This document shows, in pieces, positions 33,491 to 42,349 of a stretch of DNA of 64,000 nucleotides. The notes beneath the pieces are model-generated. The model ran no database searches. It saw nothing but the letters and a program-made list of their open reading frames with translations, and was not told the DNA's origin. The DNA is taken from contig NZ_JABFFR010000051.1 in the NCBI RefSeq assembly GCF_013423485.1, forward strand, positions 1 to 64,000, written 5' to 3'. The DNA comes from Azospirillum oleiclasticum. Lineage in GTDB: Bacteria; Pseudomonadota; Alphaproteobacteria; Azospirillales; Azospirillaceae. The stretch's first letter is position 1, and the number at the start of each line of letters is the position of its first letter. The position numbers were made by a program, and so were the translations under genes.

Positions 33491-33749
33491 GCCGTGAACA
33501 CCCTCCCCCTCGGCTCGTGCGATCAACCGGCTGCGGGCCGTTGCGTTCCGCTTACGCTTGTGGAAAAGGCGGCACCGATCGGGACTATGCCGAACGCATC
33601 ATCCGAACGATGCGCCCCACCGGACCCGGCGGCTAATCCTCTTTCCGCGTTGCCGCCCACTGGTTTCGCCAGCACAGTCTTCACCTGCGGGGGTCCTGAT
33701 CAGACAATGCACACCGCTAGACGAAACAGCGGTGGCGAGGGGCGAATCC

Positions 33750-34589
33750 ATGAATGCAGCAACCATAGCACGCAGAATCGCGGATGGCGATCTTCACTAT
33801 GCCTTGGGTCGATTTGAGACCGTTCGTCATATCTATAGCTATGCCCTGGGTCTGATGCGGCCGGCCAACACCGATGCGGCGGCGTCGGTGGAGACCACGC
33901 TGTTTCCGGATCTGTCGGTTACCGCGGTGGTCGATGCCGTCCGCCGCGATTCGGTCGCCTACGGGCTGACCCTGCCCGACAACCTCGTGGCCGACCTCGT
34001 CCGCTTCGCCGAGGATGCGGAGTGCCACGACCGCACCCTGCCGCACCGGTTCCGCCGGGCCGATGTGGTCGACGGCCATCTGGCCGACGGCACGCCGCTG
34101 GTGCACGGCCTGATCCCGTCCGCCAAGGAGTGCGCGACCGTGCAGCGGATCGCCGAGGACCCGCTGCTGGTGCGCGCCGCCGAGCGGTTCCTGGGCTACC
34201 GCCCGCGCACCATGAAGCCTTGCCTGTTCTGGAGCTTCCCCAGCCCGGTGAGCGACGACGAGCGACGCCGCCGCGGCCAGACCATCGACTGGCACTTCGA
34301 CGTCTACGACTTCAACGGCTTCCTGGCGAACTTCTACCTGACCGACGTCGATGCGGATGCGGGTCCGCACGCGCTGGTGCGGGGGTCGCACACGGGCAAG
34401 CGTCTGAAGATGCTGCTGGGCTCCGCCCGCACCACGGACGAGGCGGTGCTGAGGCAGTACGGCCCCGACCGCATCACCGTCATCGAGGGCAAGGCCGGCA
34501 CCGGCTTCTTCGAGGACGCCGCCTGTTACCACCGCGCCATCCCGCCGAGGAGCCGGGAACGGCTGCTTCTTCAGATCTGGTACAGCTGA
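33750..34589 (+). CDS. phytanoyl-CoA dioxygenase-like Fe(II)/2-oxoglutarate enzyme
   Basis: The 279-residue product has the iron-binding HxD as WHFDVYDFNGF near residue 190 and the distal His with the 2-oxoglutarate Arg as YHRAIPPRSRERLLLQ near the C terminus, so all three iron ligands are visible. The substrate is unknown. The ATG at 33750 has GAGGGG eight bases before it. A 259-bp upstream gap holds no other gene. Confidence 0.75.
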   Translation: MNAATIARRIADGDLHYALGRFETVRHIYSYALGLMRPANTDAAASVETTLFPDLSVTAVVDAVRRDSVAYGLTLPDNLVADLVRFAEDAECHDRTLPHRFRRADVVDGHLADGTPLVHGLIPSAKECATVQRIAEDPLLVRAAERFLGYRPRTMKPCLFWSFPSPVSDDERRRRGQTIDWHFDVYDFNGFLANFYLTDVDADAGPHALVRGSHTGKRLKMLLGSARTTDEAVLRQYGPDRITVIEGKAGTGFFEDAACYHRAIPPRSRERLLLQIWYS

Positions 34590-34609
34590 CGCTCCATCGG
34601 AGTGGGGGA

Positions 34610-34632
34610 ACGGCCGGTACGGGACCGGCCGT
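34610..34632 (+). terminator. hairpin after the phytanoyl-CoA dioxygenase-like gene
   Basis: Arms ACGGCCGGT (34610-34618) and ACCGGCCGT (34624-34632) with a five-base loop lie 20 bases after the stop codon. The tail (CATCCCTT) is only weakly T-rich. Confidence 0.55.
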
Positions 34633-34796
34633 CATCCCTTGGTCAGAAGGTTGCGGGCGATGGCGTCAAGTTCCTCGATCGGCTGGCGGGACAGCCAGGA
34701 GGCCACGAAGCTGCGCTCCGCGCCGGACGGATCGAACGGCGGCCGGCGGTACCGGTCGTCGTCACCCTGGGTAGGGCCGCCTTGTCTTTTTTCCAT
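34632..34796 (-). CDS. possible 54-residue small protein
   Basis: Starts ATG at 34796 and ends in an amphipathic segment (FVASWLSRQPIEELDAIA) that looks protein-like. No clear Shine-Dalgarno sequence and no recognised family. It may be a small basic regulator or chance reading frame. Confidence 0.3.
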   Translation of the reverse strand: MEKRQGGPTQGDDDRYRRPPFDPSGAERSFVASWLSRQPIEELDAIARNLLTKG

Positions 34797-35050
34797 GGAC
34801 CGATCCGAAAGTCTCACGTGTCGGAAAAAGAATCTGCAGCCTCAGTCGTACGTACGCATACCATAGAGCCGGCGCGGTTTCCAGTGGGATCGCACGAAAA
34901 TTGCGTATCTCCCCCGAAGATTGAAGGAAAATACTTTGTAGTCGAATTATTGTGCGACGCAGCACACCAATACTCAAGCTGCCGTTTCAACGCTCCGCTG
35001 GAAGAGTCGCGGATTTGGAGACCGGGAGCGGCTGTGGTACCGTGCCAGCC

Positions 35051-35941
35051 ATGGTGGACACCAACGCCGACCACGACCTCATCGACGAACCGCAGGGACC
35101 CGCCGAAAGCGAGGGGCAGGCGCCCACGCTCAAGGCCTTCTCGCTGCTGCAGGCGGTCGCCCGTTCCGAGCGGCCGCTCAGCATGGCCGAACTGTCCATC
35201 CTGCTCGGCATGCCCAAGCCGACCGCCTACCGCATCGCCCGCATGCTCGAACGCGACGGGCTGCTGGAGCGGGAGGCGGGCGGGCGCCGCTACGTCGCCG
35301 GCCGCAAGCTGCTGGGCTTCGCCATGGAGATCGTCACCGCGTCGGTGCGCAGCGCGCCGCGCCACGCGATCCTGGAGACGGTGTCCCGCCAGCTCGGCGA
35401 GACGGCCAATCTGGGCGTCATGGTCGCCAACCACGTCGTCTACATCGACCGTGTCGAGTCGGCCTGGCCCTTCGGCCTGAGGTTCGAGCCGGGGTCGCGC
35501 GTGCCGCTGCACTGCACGGCCATGGGCAAGCTGTTCCTCAGCGCCCAGCCCCGCGCCCGGCAGGAGCAGATCCTGGGCAAGGTCCCGCTGGAGCGCTACA
35601 CGGAGAACACCATCACCGACCCGCAGCGGCTGCTGCGCGAGCTGGAGTCCATCCGGGCGGCAGGACTCGGCGTCGATAACCAGGAGTTCCTGGCCGGCGT
35701 CGTCTGTGTGGCGGCACCGGTGGTCGATGCGTCCGGCGCCACCATCGCCGCCATCGCCATCTCCGCACCCCAGGCGCGCATGAACATGAACCAGGCGGTG
35801 CAGCACGCGCCGCTGCTGCGCGCCGCGGCGCAGCGGCTGGCCGAGACGCTGGCCCTGCCCGCTCCCGAACGCTTGGCCCCGGAACGCCAGACCGAGGCGC
35901 CCCCCGCCCCCCGCCCCCGCCGCGCCGCCCGCAGGGGGTAG
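35051..35941 (+). CDS. IclR-family transcriptional regulator
   Basis: The 296-residue protein has an N-terminal winged helix (LKAFSLLQAVARSERPLSMAE, read as two halves, then PKPTAYRIARMLERDGLLE) and an IclR effector domain with LHCTAMGKLFLSA and the ligand-site cysteine near GVVCVAAPV. The last 35 residues are Pro/Arg-rich. The target is unknown; the neighbouring dioxygenase-like gene upstream is a candidate, since the ClC gene is convergent. Confidence 0.9.
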   Translation: MVDTNADHDLIDEPQGPAESEGQAPTLKAFSLLQAVARSERPLSMAELSILLGMPKPTAYRIARMLERDGLLEREAGGRRYVAGRKLLGFAMEIVTASVRSAPRHAILETVSRQLGETANLGVMVANHVVYIDRVESAWPFGLRFEPGSRVPLHCTAMGKLFLSAQPRARQEQILGKVPLERYTENTITDPQRLLRELESIRAAGLGVDNQEFLAGVVCVAAPVVDASGATIAAIAISAPQARMNMNQAVQHAPLLRAAAQRLAETLALPAPERLAPERQTEAPPAPRPRRAARRG

Positions 35942-35951
35942 GAACAGCGGG

Positions 35952-37787
35952 TCAGTCGCGGCCGAACAGGCCCTGGTCGCCGGTCTCCGCGGCGCGGATG
36001 CGCTCCAGTTCCTGCGAGTAACGGCGCAGCAGGAACGCCTCCGACACATAGCCGATGACGCGCCGCGCCTCCCGGTCGGACAGCACTGGCAGCGTTTCCA
36101 TCTCCGCGGTGCAGAAGCGTTGGAAGGCGGTCTGCGCGTCGTCGTTGCCGAGCAGGAAGCCATCGGCGGCGACCGCCATGTCACCGACCGTCCGCCCGGC
36201 CTCCTCTTCCCCGACGGCGCCCGGCGCGTGCACCAGCGCCATGTCGAGCTGCCCCGCGTAGCGGCCGCCGGCGTCCACCGCGAACACCTGCTTCGCCGAG
36301 CCCAGCGGGTGGCGCCGCCGCAGCTCCTCCAGCGGCAGGGTGGCCGGCACCACCACGGCGTCGCGCCGCATCAGCCGGGCGGCGCTCAGCTCGCGGACCC
36401 AGCCGACGTCCTGCGCACCGCGGATCGGCACGCCCTTCAGGTGGAAGCGCCAGGTGGCGAAGGAATAGCCGAAGGCGTGGCGGACCACCGTCGCCGACAG
36501 CACCACCCCCATCAGCACGCCCGACGCCGCCCACAGATCCTGCGTCGATTCCAGCACCAGCAGCACCATGGTGACCGGCGCGCCGACGATGCCGGCGGCC
36601 ACCGATCCCATCCCGACCAGCGTCAGCAGCGTGGTGTCGAACTCCAGCCCTGGCGCCAGCCGGGTGACCAGCTCCGCCAGCACGCTGCCGAACAGGCCGC
36701 CCATGAACAGCGACGCGCTGAACAGCCCGCCCCGGAAGCCTGAGCCGAGCGACAGGGCCGAGGCCAGGATCTTGGCCGCCAGCAGCGCCGCCAGCGCCGC
36801 GGCGCTGCCCGCCAGCTCCGGCGGGGCCGCACCCGGCCCGGCGCCCAGCACCGCCGGCGCGAACCACGCCACCGCCCCGACGCCCAGCCCGCCCAGCGCC
36901 GGCCGCGTCCAGGACGGCACCGGCAGCGCGCGGAACAGCCGCTCCGACAGGCTCACCGCCTGCATCGCCCCGATCGCCAGCCAGCCGGCCAGGAAGCCGA
37001 CGGCCGCGCAGAGGGCGAAGTCCGTGCCGTCGATGGTGCCGCCATCGCGAAAGGCCATCGGCAGGCCCGGCCCGGCGAACCATTGCGAGGCGGCGACCGC
37101 CGTCACCGCCGCCGCCCCAACCGGCGCCAGCACCGGCAGCGTGTAGGCGCCCAACACCAGCTCGAAGGCGTAGAAGGCACCGGCCAGCGGCGCGCCATAG
37201 GCCGCGGCGATCGCCGCCGCCGCCCCGCAGCCGACCAGCGTGCGCAGATCGCCGCGGCGCAGCCTCAACCGCTGCCCGATGGCCGAGGCGATGCCGGACC
37301 CGGACTGGGTGTAGGCCGCCTCCATCCCCACCGAAGCACCCGCCCCGTTCGACACCAGCGTGTGCAGGGTCAGCCGCGCGCTGTCGACCAGGGACATCTT
37401 GCCGCCGTAAAGCGCGTTGGCCTCGATCGGGTCAACCGTCTCCCGCCGCTTCAGCCGGCGCGCCGCCCAGGTCAGCAGCCCCAGCAGCAGCCCGCCCAGC
37501 ACCGGCACCGCGAACAGGCGCAGCGCGTCGTCCGGTGGCACCTCGCCCAGCCGCGCCCCGTGGTGGAGGCCGAAGGCGGTGACCTGGAGCCATTCCACCG
37601 CGTGGTGCAGCAGGGCGACGCCCAGCCCGACGGCGCCGCCGATGAGGGCAGCCAGCAGCACCAGCGACAGCGCGCTGTCGCGCAGGGTTCGGCGCGCCGC
37701 GGTGGCCGCGTCGGGTGCCGACCGTCCCGGCGCCCCGCACACGGAATCGGCGGCCGTGGCGTCGATCCGCGTCACGTCTCCGGTCAT
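35952..37787 (-). CDS. ClC-family chloride channel or transporter with CBS domain
   Basis: The 611-residue membrane protein has ten or more hydrophobic helices. The segment ASVGMEAAYTQSG aligns with the GREGPTVQ motif of ClC proteins and keeps the gating glutamate (Glu156). GGLFSASLFMGGLFGS aligns with the GGIFAP region. The usual GSGIP selectivity motif is not recognisable (VDPIEANALYGGK lies at that place). The last 160 residues contain a CBS pair. Chloride or fluoride transport cannot be decided. Convergent with the IclR gene. Confidence 0.8.
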   Translation of the reverse strand: MTGDVTRIDATAADSVCGAPGRSAPDAATAARRTLRDSALSLVLLAALIGGAVGLGVALLHHAVEWLQVTAFGLHHGARLGEVPPDDALRLFAVPVLGGLLLGLLTWAARRLKRRETVDPIEANALYGGKMSLVDSARLTLHTLVSNGAGASVGMEAAYTQSGSGIASAIGQRLRLRRGDLRTLVGCGAAAAIAAAYGAPLAGAFYAFELVLGAYTLPVLAPVGAAAVTAVAASQWFAGPGLPMAFRDGGTIDGTDFALCAAVGFLAGWLAIGAMQAVSLSERLFRALPVPSWTRPALGGLGVGAVAWFAPAVLGAGPGAAPPELAGSAAALAALLAAKILASALSLGSGFRGGLFSASLFMGGLFGSVLAELVTRLAPGLEFDTTLLTLVGMGSVAAGIVGAPVTMVLLVLESTQDLWAASGVLMGVVLSATVVRHAFGYSFATWRFHLKGVPIRGAQDVGWVRELSAARLMRRDAVVVPATLPLEELRRRHPLGSAKQVFAVDAGGRYAGQLDMALVHAPGAVGEEEAGRTVGDMAVAADGFLLGNDDAQTAFQRFCTAEMETLPVLSDREARRVIGYVSEAFLLRRYSQELERIRAAETGDQGLFGRD

Positions 37788-37839
37788 GCGGTCATCATGG
37801 TCGCCGTCGTCGGAGGGTCAACCGTCCGGACGGGGCACC

Positions 37840-38964
37840 CTATTTCGCGGGCGGCTTGGCTCCCTTGCGCGACACGTCGCGGATGACGCCGGCGATGCTG
37901 TCGCGGGCTTTGATCGCGTTCTCCTTCTCCGCCGCCGGCCCCTCGTGGAAGAACACCGTGAACAGGCGGGCGTCCGTCAGGTAGTAGAGCAGCGCGATGT
38001 GCAGCGCTCCGTCCTTCATGGTGCAGTCCACCGACCCCGACCGCAGCGTCAGACCCGGCAGCGTCTCCGGCTCGCCCAGCGCCGCGACGGTCTCGCCGGG
38101 GCAGCGTTTCTTCAGCCCGTCCGCATACTCGTTGGCGAGCTCGGCCAGCGTGCTGTCGCTGATCACCTGTCGCTCGCGCACGCCGCCGAAGAGGTGGCCG
38201 TTGCGCCACGCGAAATCGGCGGGACGCTCGTTCACCGGAACGCCCTCGAAGTTGACCGGCTGCAGCTCGCGGAAGCCGGCGGCGGCGAGCACCGCGGTCA
38301 GCGCTTCCGGGAAGGGCGACTTGGCCGGGGCTGCGGCCTTGGTCTCGAAACCCGCACCGGCCTTCTCCGCGCAACTCCGCAGGTCGCCCAGCACCTTCTT
38401 CGTGCCCTTGAGCTGGAAGGCGATGCGGTCGGTGTTGGACTGGATGTTCAACTGCCGCCCGGTTCCCAGCAGGCCGTACACCTCCTCGTCGCTGCCGAGC
38501 GGCACCACCAGCAGATCCGCCTGCGCCGCCGTGGCCGCCCGGTCGCGGGTGGCCTTGTCATCGACCGAGAGCTTGACGCTCCACCGCTCGTCGGGCGGCA
38601 GGCGTGCGCCGGGGATGCCAAGCGCGATGTTCACCTCGCCGGTCTTGGTCCGCGCGATGACCAGCACGTGGCCGCTGTCGAACTTCGACTGGGTGACGCA
38701 ATAGGAGAACTGGCCGTCCTGCGCCTTCACCGCGCGCAGCTCCCACTCGCCCACCGGGGCCGCCGGCCCCTTCATCGTCTCCGCCGCCTTCGGCCCCTCG
38801 CCGGCCGGCTTGGCGGCCTCCGGCGGCTTCGGCGCCTCGGCGCCGGGCTTGGGCTGCGGTTTCGGCTGCTGCGCTGCGGCCGGCGCCGCGGTCAGGGCGA
38901 GGGCGGCGAGAACGGCAAGGGCGGCAAGGGAGGTGGAACGGGCGCGGCAGGTCGGAACGGTCAT
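37840..38964 (-). CDS. exported protein with Pro/Ala linker, possible IalB-like domain
   Basis: The 374-residue product has a signal peptide (1-31, ending AAA-QQ), a Lys/Pro/Ala-rich linker (32-70), and a mature domain whose WELRAVKAQDGQFSYCVTQS resembles the invasion-associated locus B fold. Four cysteines could form disulfides. A second domain follows residue 215. Function unknown. It lies 53 bases upstream of the ClC gene on the same strand. Confidence 0.65.
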   Translation of the reverse strand: MTVPTCRARSTSLAALAVLAALALTAAPAAAQQPKPQPKPGAEAPKPPEAAKPAGEGPKAAETMKGPAAPVGEWELRAVKAQDGQFSYCVTQSKFDSGHVLVIARTKTGEVNIALGIPGARLPPDERWSVKLSVDDKATRDRAATAAQADLLVVPLGSDEEVYGLLGTGRQLNIQSNTDRIAFQLKGTKKVLGDLRSCAEKAGAGFETKAAAPAKSPFPEALTAVLAAAGFRELQPVNFEGVPVNERPADFAWRNGHLFGGVRERQVISDSTLAELANEYADGLKKRCPGETVAALGEPETLPGLTLRSGSVDCTMKDGALHIALLYYLTDARLFTVFFHEGPAAEKENAIKARDSIAGVIRDVSRKGAKPPAK

Positions 38965-39043
38965 GGCGGAGATCCGGGGGCACGGGGCGAGGTCGGCAGG
39001 CTAGCGGCGCGCCCCGGCCATCGCAAGCGCACACATCAGGACA

Positions 39044-39763
39044 TCATCCGGCGGCGTGTGCATCGCCGAGAAAGGCGTCGTGCAGCGCCCCGGCCGGCAA
39101 CGCTCCGGACGGCCCCTCATGCACCACCCGGCCGAGCGCCAGCAGCACGACGCGCGATGTCGCGGCCAGCGCGCGCGCGGCACTCTGGTCGGCCAGCAGC
39201 ACCGCCGTCCCGGCGTCCGCCACCGCGCGCACGGCCGCGTACACCTCCCCCGCCAGCAGCGGCGACAGGCCCAGCGACGGCTCGTCCAGCAGCAGCAGCC
39301 GCGGCCGGCCCATCAGCGCGCGGCCGATCGCCAGCATCTGCTGCTGCCCGCCGGACAGCCGCCACGCCCGCTCCGCCGCCTTCTGCCGGAGCTGCGGGAA
39401 CAGCGCGAAGACCCGCTCCAGGTCGTCCCTGCGCCCGGCCCGGCCCTGGCGGCTGGCAACCTCCAGGTTGTCGCGCACGCTCATGCCCGGAAACACCCGC
39501 CGCCCCTCCGGCACATAGCCGAGGCCGAGGCGTACGCGGCGGTCGGCCCGCATGCCGGACAGATCGGCGCCGTCGAACAGCACCCGCCCCGCCGCCGCCG
39601 GGTGCAGGCCGAGGATGCTGCGCAGGAGCGTGCTCTTGCCGGCACCGTTGGCACCCAGCAGCGCCACCGCCTCCCCCGCCGCGACCGCCAGCGACACCGC
39701 GTGGAGCACGCGCAAGCCGCCATGGTCCGCCCCCACTCCCTCGACGCTCAGGAGCGCCGTCAT
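39044..39763 (-). CDS. livF: LivF-type ABC ATP-binding protein
   Basis: The 239-residue ATPase has Walker A GANGAGKSTLL, signature LSGGQQQM and Walker B LLLLDEPSLGL, and matches LivF of the branched-chain amino acid family. It is the last gene of a four-gene operon. Its ATG overlaps the preceding stop as ATGA. The symbol names the family; the operon's TPP riboswitch suggests a thiamine-related cargo. Confidence 0.92.
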   Translation of the reverse strand: MTALLSVEGVGADHGGLRVLHAVSLAVAAGEAVALLGANGAGKSTLLRSILGLHPAAAGRVLFDGADLSGMRADRRVRLGLGYVPEGRRVFPGMSVRDNLEVASRQGRAGRRDDLERVFALFPQLRQKAAERAWRLSGGQQQMLAIGRALMGRPRLLLLDEPSLGLSPLLAGEVYAAVRAVADAGTAVLLADQSAARALAATSRVVLLALGRVVHEGPSGALPAGALHDAFLGDAHAAG

Positions 39764-41484
39764 GCCCCGCCCCCCTCGCCCAGATAGGCGGCGACGACGC
39801 GCCGGTCCTGCCGCACCCCCTGCGGCGGGCCGTCATACAGCGTCCGCCCCTGGTCCAACACCACCACGCGGGTGGCGAGCGGCAGCAGGAAGCCCATGTC
39901 GTGCTCCACCAGCAGGATGCCCAGCCCCTCCCCCGCCAGCGCCCGCAGGTGCGCCGCCAGCTCCCGCTTCTCCGCGTCGGTGAGGCCGGCCGCCGGCTCG
40001 TCGAGGAGAAGGACCGCCGGCTGCCGGGCCAGCGCGCGCGCAAGCTCCACCCGCCGGCGCAGCCCCGCGGGCAGTCCGCCGCAGAGGGTCGCGGCGTGGT
40101 CCGCGATGCCGAGCCGGTGCAGCACCGCCATGCCCTGCCCCTCCGCCTCGGCCACACCGCGGCTGCGCTCCAGCCGGGCGGCGGCCACCGCCTCCAGCAC
40201 CGTCGCCGCCGCCGGCAGCGCGCCGGCCTGGAAGCTGCGGGCCACACCGAGTCGGGCGCGGGCGTCGGCGCGCAGCGCGGTGGCGTACCGGCCGGCGACC
40301 AGCACCCGACCGGCGTCCGCCCGCTCCAGCCCGCTGACCAGGTTGATCAGGGTGGTCTTGCCCGAGCCGTTGGGGCCGATCAGGCCGAGGATGGCGCCGC
40401 GCGGCACCGCCAGCGACACCCCGTCCACCGCCCACACCCCGCCGAACGCCTTGCGCAGACCCTCCACCCGCAACGGCTCGGTATGGGGCGCCGCCGGTTC
40501 CGGCAAAGGCCGGGGTGCCGGCAGGGGCCGCGCGCGGGCCGGCAGCAGCCGCTCCACCAGCCCGGTCAGCCCGTGCGGGGCCAGCACGATGGTGAGCAGG
40601 AGGGCCGCGCCGTAGACGAGCAGGTAACCGCGCTCCAGCCCGCGCAGCCATTCCGGCAGATGCAGCAGCAGCACCGCCCCCAGCACCGCCCCGGCGACGC
40701 GCCCGCGCCCGCCGACCACGGCGACGGTCAGGATGGTGACCATCACCGGGAACTCCAGCACCTCCGGTGACACCACCCGCTGGGTGTGCACGGCCAGCGC
40801 TCCCGCCGCCCCGCCGAACAGGGCGCTGAGCGCGAAGGCGCCGAGCCGCAGCCGGCCGACGTCCAGCCCCAGCGTCGCCGCGACCATGGGATCGTCGCGC
40901 ACCAGGGTGAGCGCCCGCCCCCACCGCCCCACGGACAGCCGCCAGGCCAGCAGCCCACCCACCGCGACGATGCCCCAGACCAGCGCCGCCAGCGGCAGCC
41001 CGCGCGGCACCGTTCGGCCGAACAGCACCACCCCCGGCACCCCGGCCAGCCCGTTCGCCCCACCGGTGAGCGCCGGCAGATTGACCGCCGCCAGCAGCAG
41101 GATCTGCGCGATCCCCAGCGTCGCCAGGGCGAAGTAATGGGATTCGAGCCGCAGCACCGGCAGCCCGACCACCAGCGCAACGAGCAGCGGCACCGCCAGC
41201 GCCGCCGGCAGGGTGGCCGCGAAATCCCAGCCGAACTGGCTCGACAGGATGCCCGAGGCGTAGGCGCCCAGCCCGAAGAAGGCGCCTTGCGCCAGCGACA
41301 GCGCACCCGCCAGCCCGAACACGATCTGGAACCCGATGGCCGCCAGCGCGTACACCCCGGCGACCGTCAGCACCCGCAGGCCATAGGGCGTGGCGCCGAA
41401 CAGCGCGTACAGGCACAAGGCCGCCGCACCCGCCGCGTACAGCAGGCCGGCCCAGGGCAGCCCCCCACCCAATCCCCTACGCAC
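39760..41484 (-). CDS. fused LivM-type permease and LivG-type ATPase
   Basis: One 574-residue frame joins a LivM-like permease (about 1-320, eight or more helices, with the EAA-like loop DDPMVAATLGLDVGRLRL) to a LivG-like ATPase (about 335-574). The ATPase has Walker A GPNGSGKTTLINL and Walker B LLLDEPAAGL. Its signature region reads CGGLPAGLRRRVEL instead of a plain LSGGQ. The fusion gives fixed stoichiometry of the two subunits. The start is GTG and overlaps livH by eight bases. Confidence 0.92.
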   Translation of the reverse strand: MRRGLGGGLPWAGLLYAAGAAALCLYALFGATPYGLRVLTVAGVYALAAIGFQIVFGLAGALSLAQGAFFGLGAYASGILSSQFGWDFAATLPAALAVPLLVALVVGLPVLRLESHYFALATLGIAQILLLAAVNLPALTGGANGLAGVPGVVLFGRTVPRGLPLAALVWGIVAVGGLLAWRLSVGRWGRALTLVRDDPMVAATLGLDVGRLRLGAFALSALFGGAAGALAVHTQRVVSPEVLEFPVMVTILTVAVVGGRGRVAGAVLGAVLLLHLPEWLRGLERGYLLVYGAALLLTIVLAPHGLTGLVERLLPARARPLPAPRPLPEPAAPHTEPLRVEGLRKAFGGVWAVDGVSLAVPRGAILGLIGPNGSGKTTLINLVSGLERADAGRVLVAGRYATALRADARARLGVARSFQAGALPAAATVLEAVAAARLERSRGVAEAEGQGMAVLHRLGIADHAATLCGGLPAGLRRRVELARALARQPAVLLLDEPAAGLTDAEKRELAAHLRALAGEGLGILLVEHDMGFLLPLATRVVVLDQGRTLYDGPPQGVRQDRRVVAAYLGEGGGA

Positions 41485-42349
41485 GGCGCCGCGCCGCCTC
41501 CCCGAACAGTCCCTGCGGCCGGACCACCAGCACCGCCAGCAAAGTCGCGTACAGGGCCGCCAGCGCCACCGGGTAGGACAGCACGGCCGACACCACCACC
41601 TCGAACAGGGCGATCACCAGGGCGCCGGCCACCGCCCCCGGCACCGACCCCCAGCCGCCCAGCGTGACGGCGATGTAGGCCTTGAGGATCAGGTCGCCAC
41701 CCGACGTCGGCGTCACGAAGAACTGGTTGGCGAGCAGCAGCCCCGCCGCCCCGGCGCAGGCGGTGCCGATGGCGAAGGTCGCCAGCACCATGGCGGTCAC
41801 CGGGATGCCGCAGGCCCGCGCCATCTCCGGGTCCTGAGCCGTGGCGCGCAGGCGGCGGCCGAACTGGGTGCGGGCGAAGACCCATTGCTGCGCGCCGATC
41901 AGCAGCGCCGCCACCACGACGATGGCGGCCGACTGCTCCGCCACCACCAGCCCGCCGATCTCCAGCGTGCCGCCGCCGAACAGCGGCGGGGCGGATTTCG
42001 GCTCCGGTCCCGACAGCAGGGTGGCGCCGTTCTGCAGGATGATGCCGACCGCGATGGTGCTGATGAAGACCGACACCGGCGGTCGGTGCCGCAGGGGCAG
42101 ATAGGCCGCGGCGCAGACCGCCAGCCCCAGCCCCGCCATCACCGCCATGACCGCCGGCAGCAGCAGGATGCCCGGCACCGGCAGATGCGGGGCCAGCGCC
42201 GCCGCCAGCAGCCCGCCGGCCATGACCAGATCGCCCTGGGCGAAATTCACCGCCGCGGTGGCGTTCAGCACCAGCACGAAGCCCAGCGCCACCAGGGCGT
42301 AGGCGGCCCCCAGCGCCACCCCGTTGACGAGGAGCTGGAGGAGGGTCAC
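41477..42349 (-). CDS. livH: LivH-type ABC permease
   Basis: The 290-residue permease has about eight membrane helices, the opening LVNGVALGAAYALVALGF typical of LivH, and an internal coupling-helix loop near ATAQDPEMARACGI. The GTG start overlaps the binding-protein stop as GTGA, showing coupled translation. Part of the riboswitch-controlled operon. Confidence 0.92.
   Translation of the reverse strand: MTLLQLLVNGVALGAAYALVALGFVLVLNATAAVNFAQGDLVMAGGLLAAALAPHLPVPGILLLPAVMAVMAGLGLAVCAAAYLPLRHRPPVSVFISTIAVGIILQNGATLLSGPEPKSAPPLFGGGTLEIGGLVVAEQSAAIVVVAALLIGAQQWVFARTQFGRRLRATAQDPEMARACGIPVTAMVLATFAIGTACAGAAGLLLANQFFVTPTSGGDLILKAYIAVTLGGWGSVPGAVAGALVIALFEVVVSAVLSYPVALAALYATLLAVLVVRPQGLFGEAARRRA

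Larger units (their letters stand above)
34590..35050. other. 461-bp gap upstream of the IclR gene
   Basis: Holds a hairpin after the dioxygenase-like gene, a doubtful minus-strand 54-residue ORF, and an AT-rich stretch (about 34790-34990) that includes GTACGTAC near 34852 and the weak dyad GTCG...CGAC at 34941-34958. The AT-rich part is the likely promoter and operator region of the IclR gene. Confidence 0.5.

Noticed and set aside
37417..40770. 1117-codon plus-strand frame
   Set aside because: Antisense to the ClC, exported-protein and livF/livM-G genes. Composition is Arg/His/Gln-rich with no domain.
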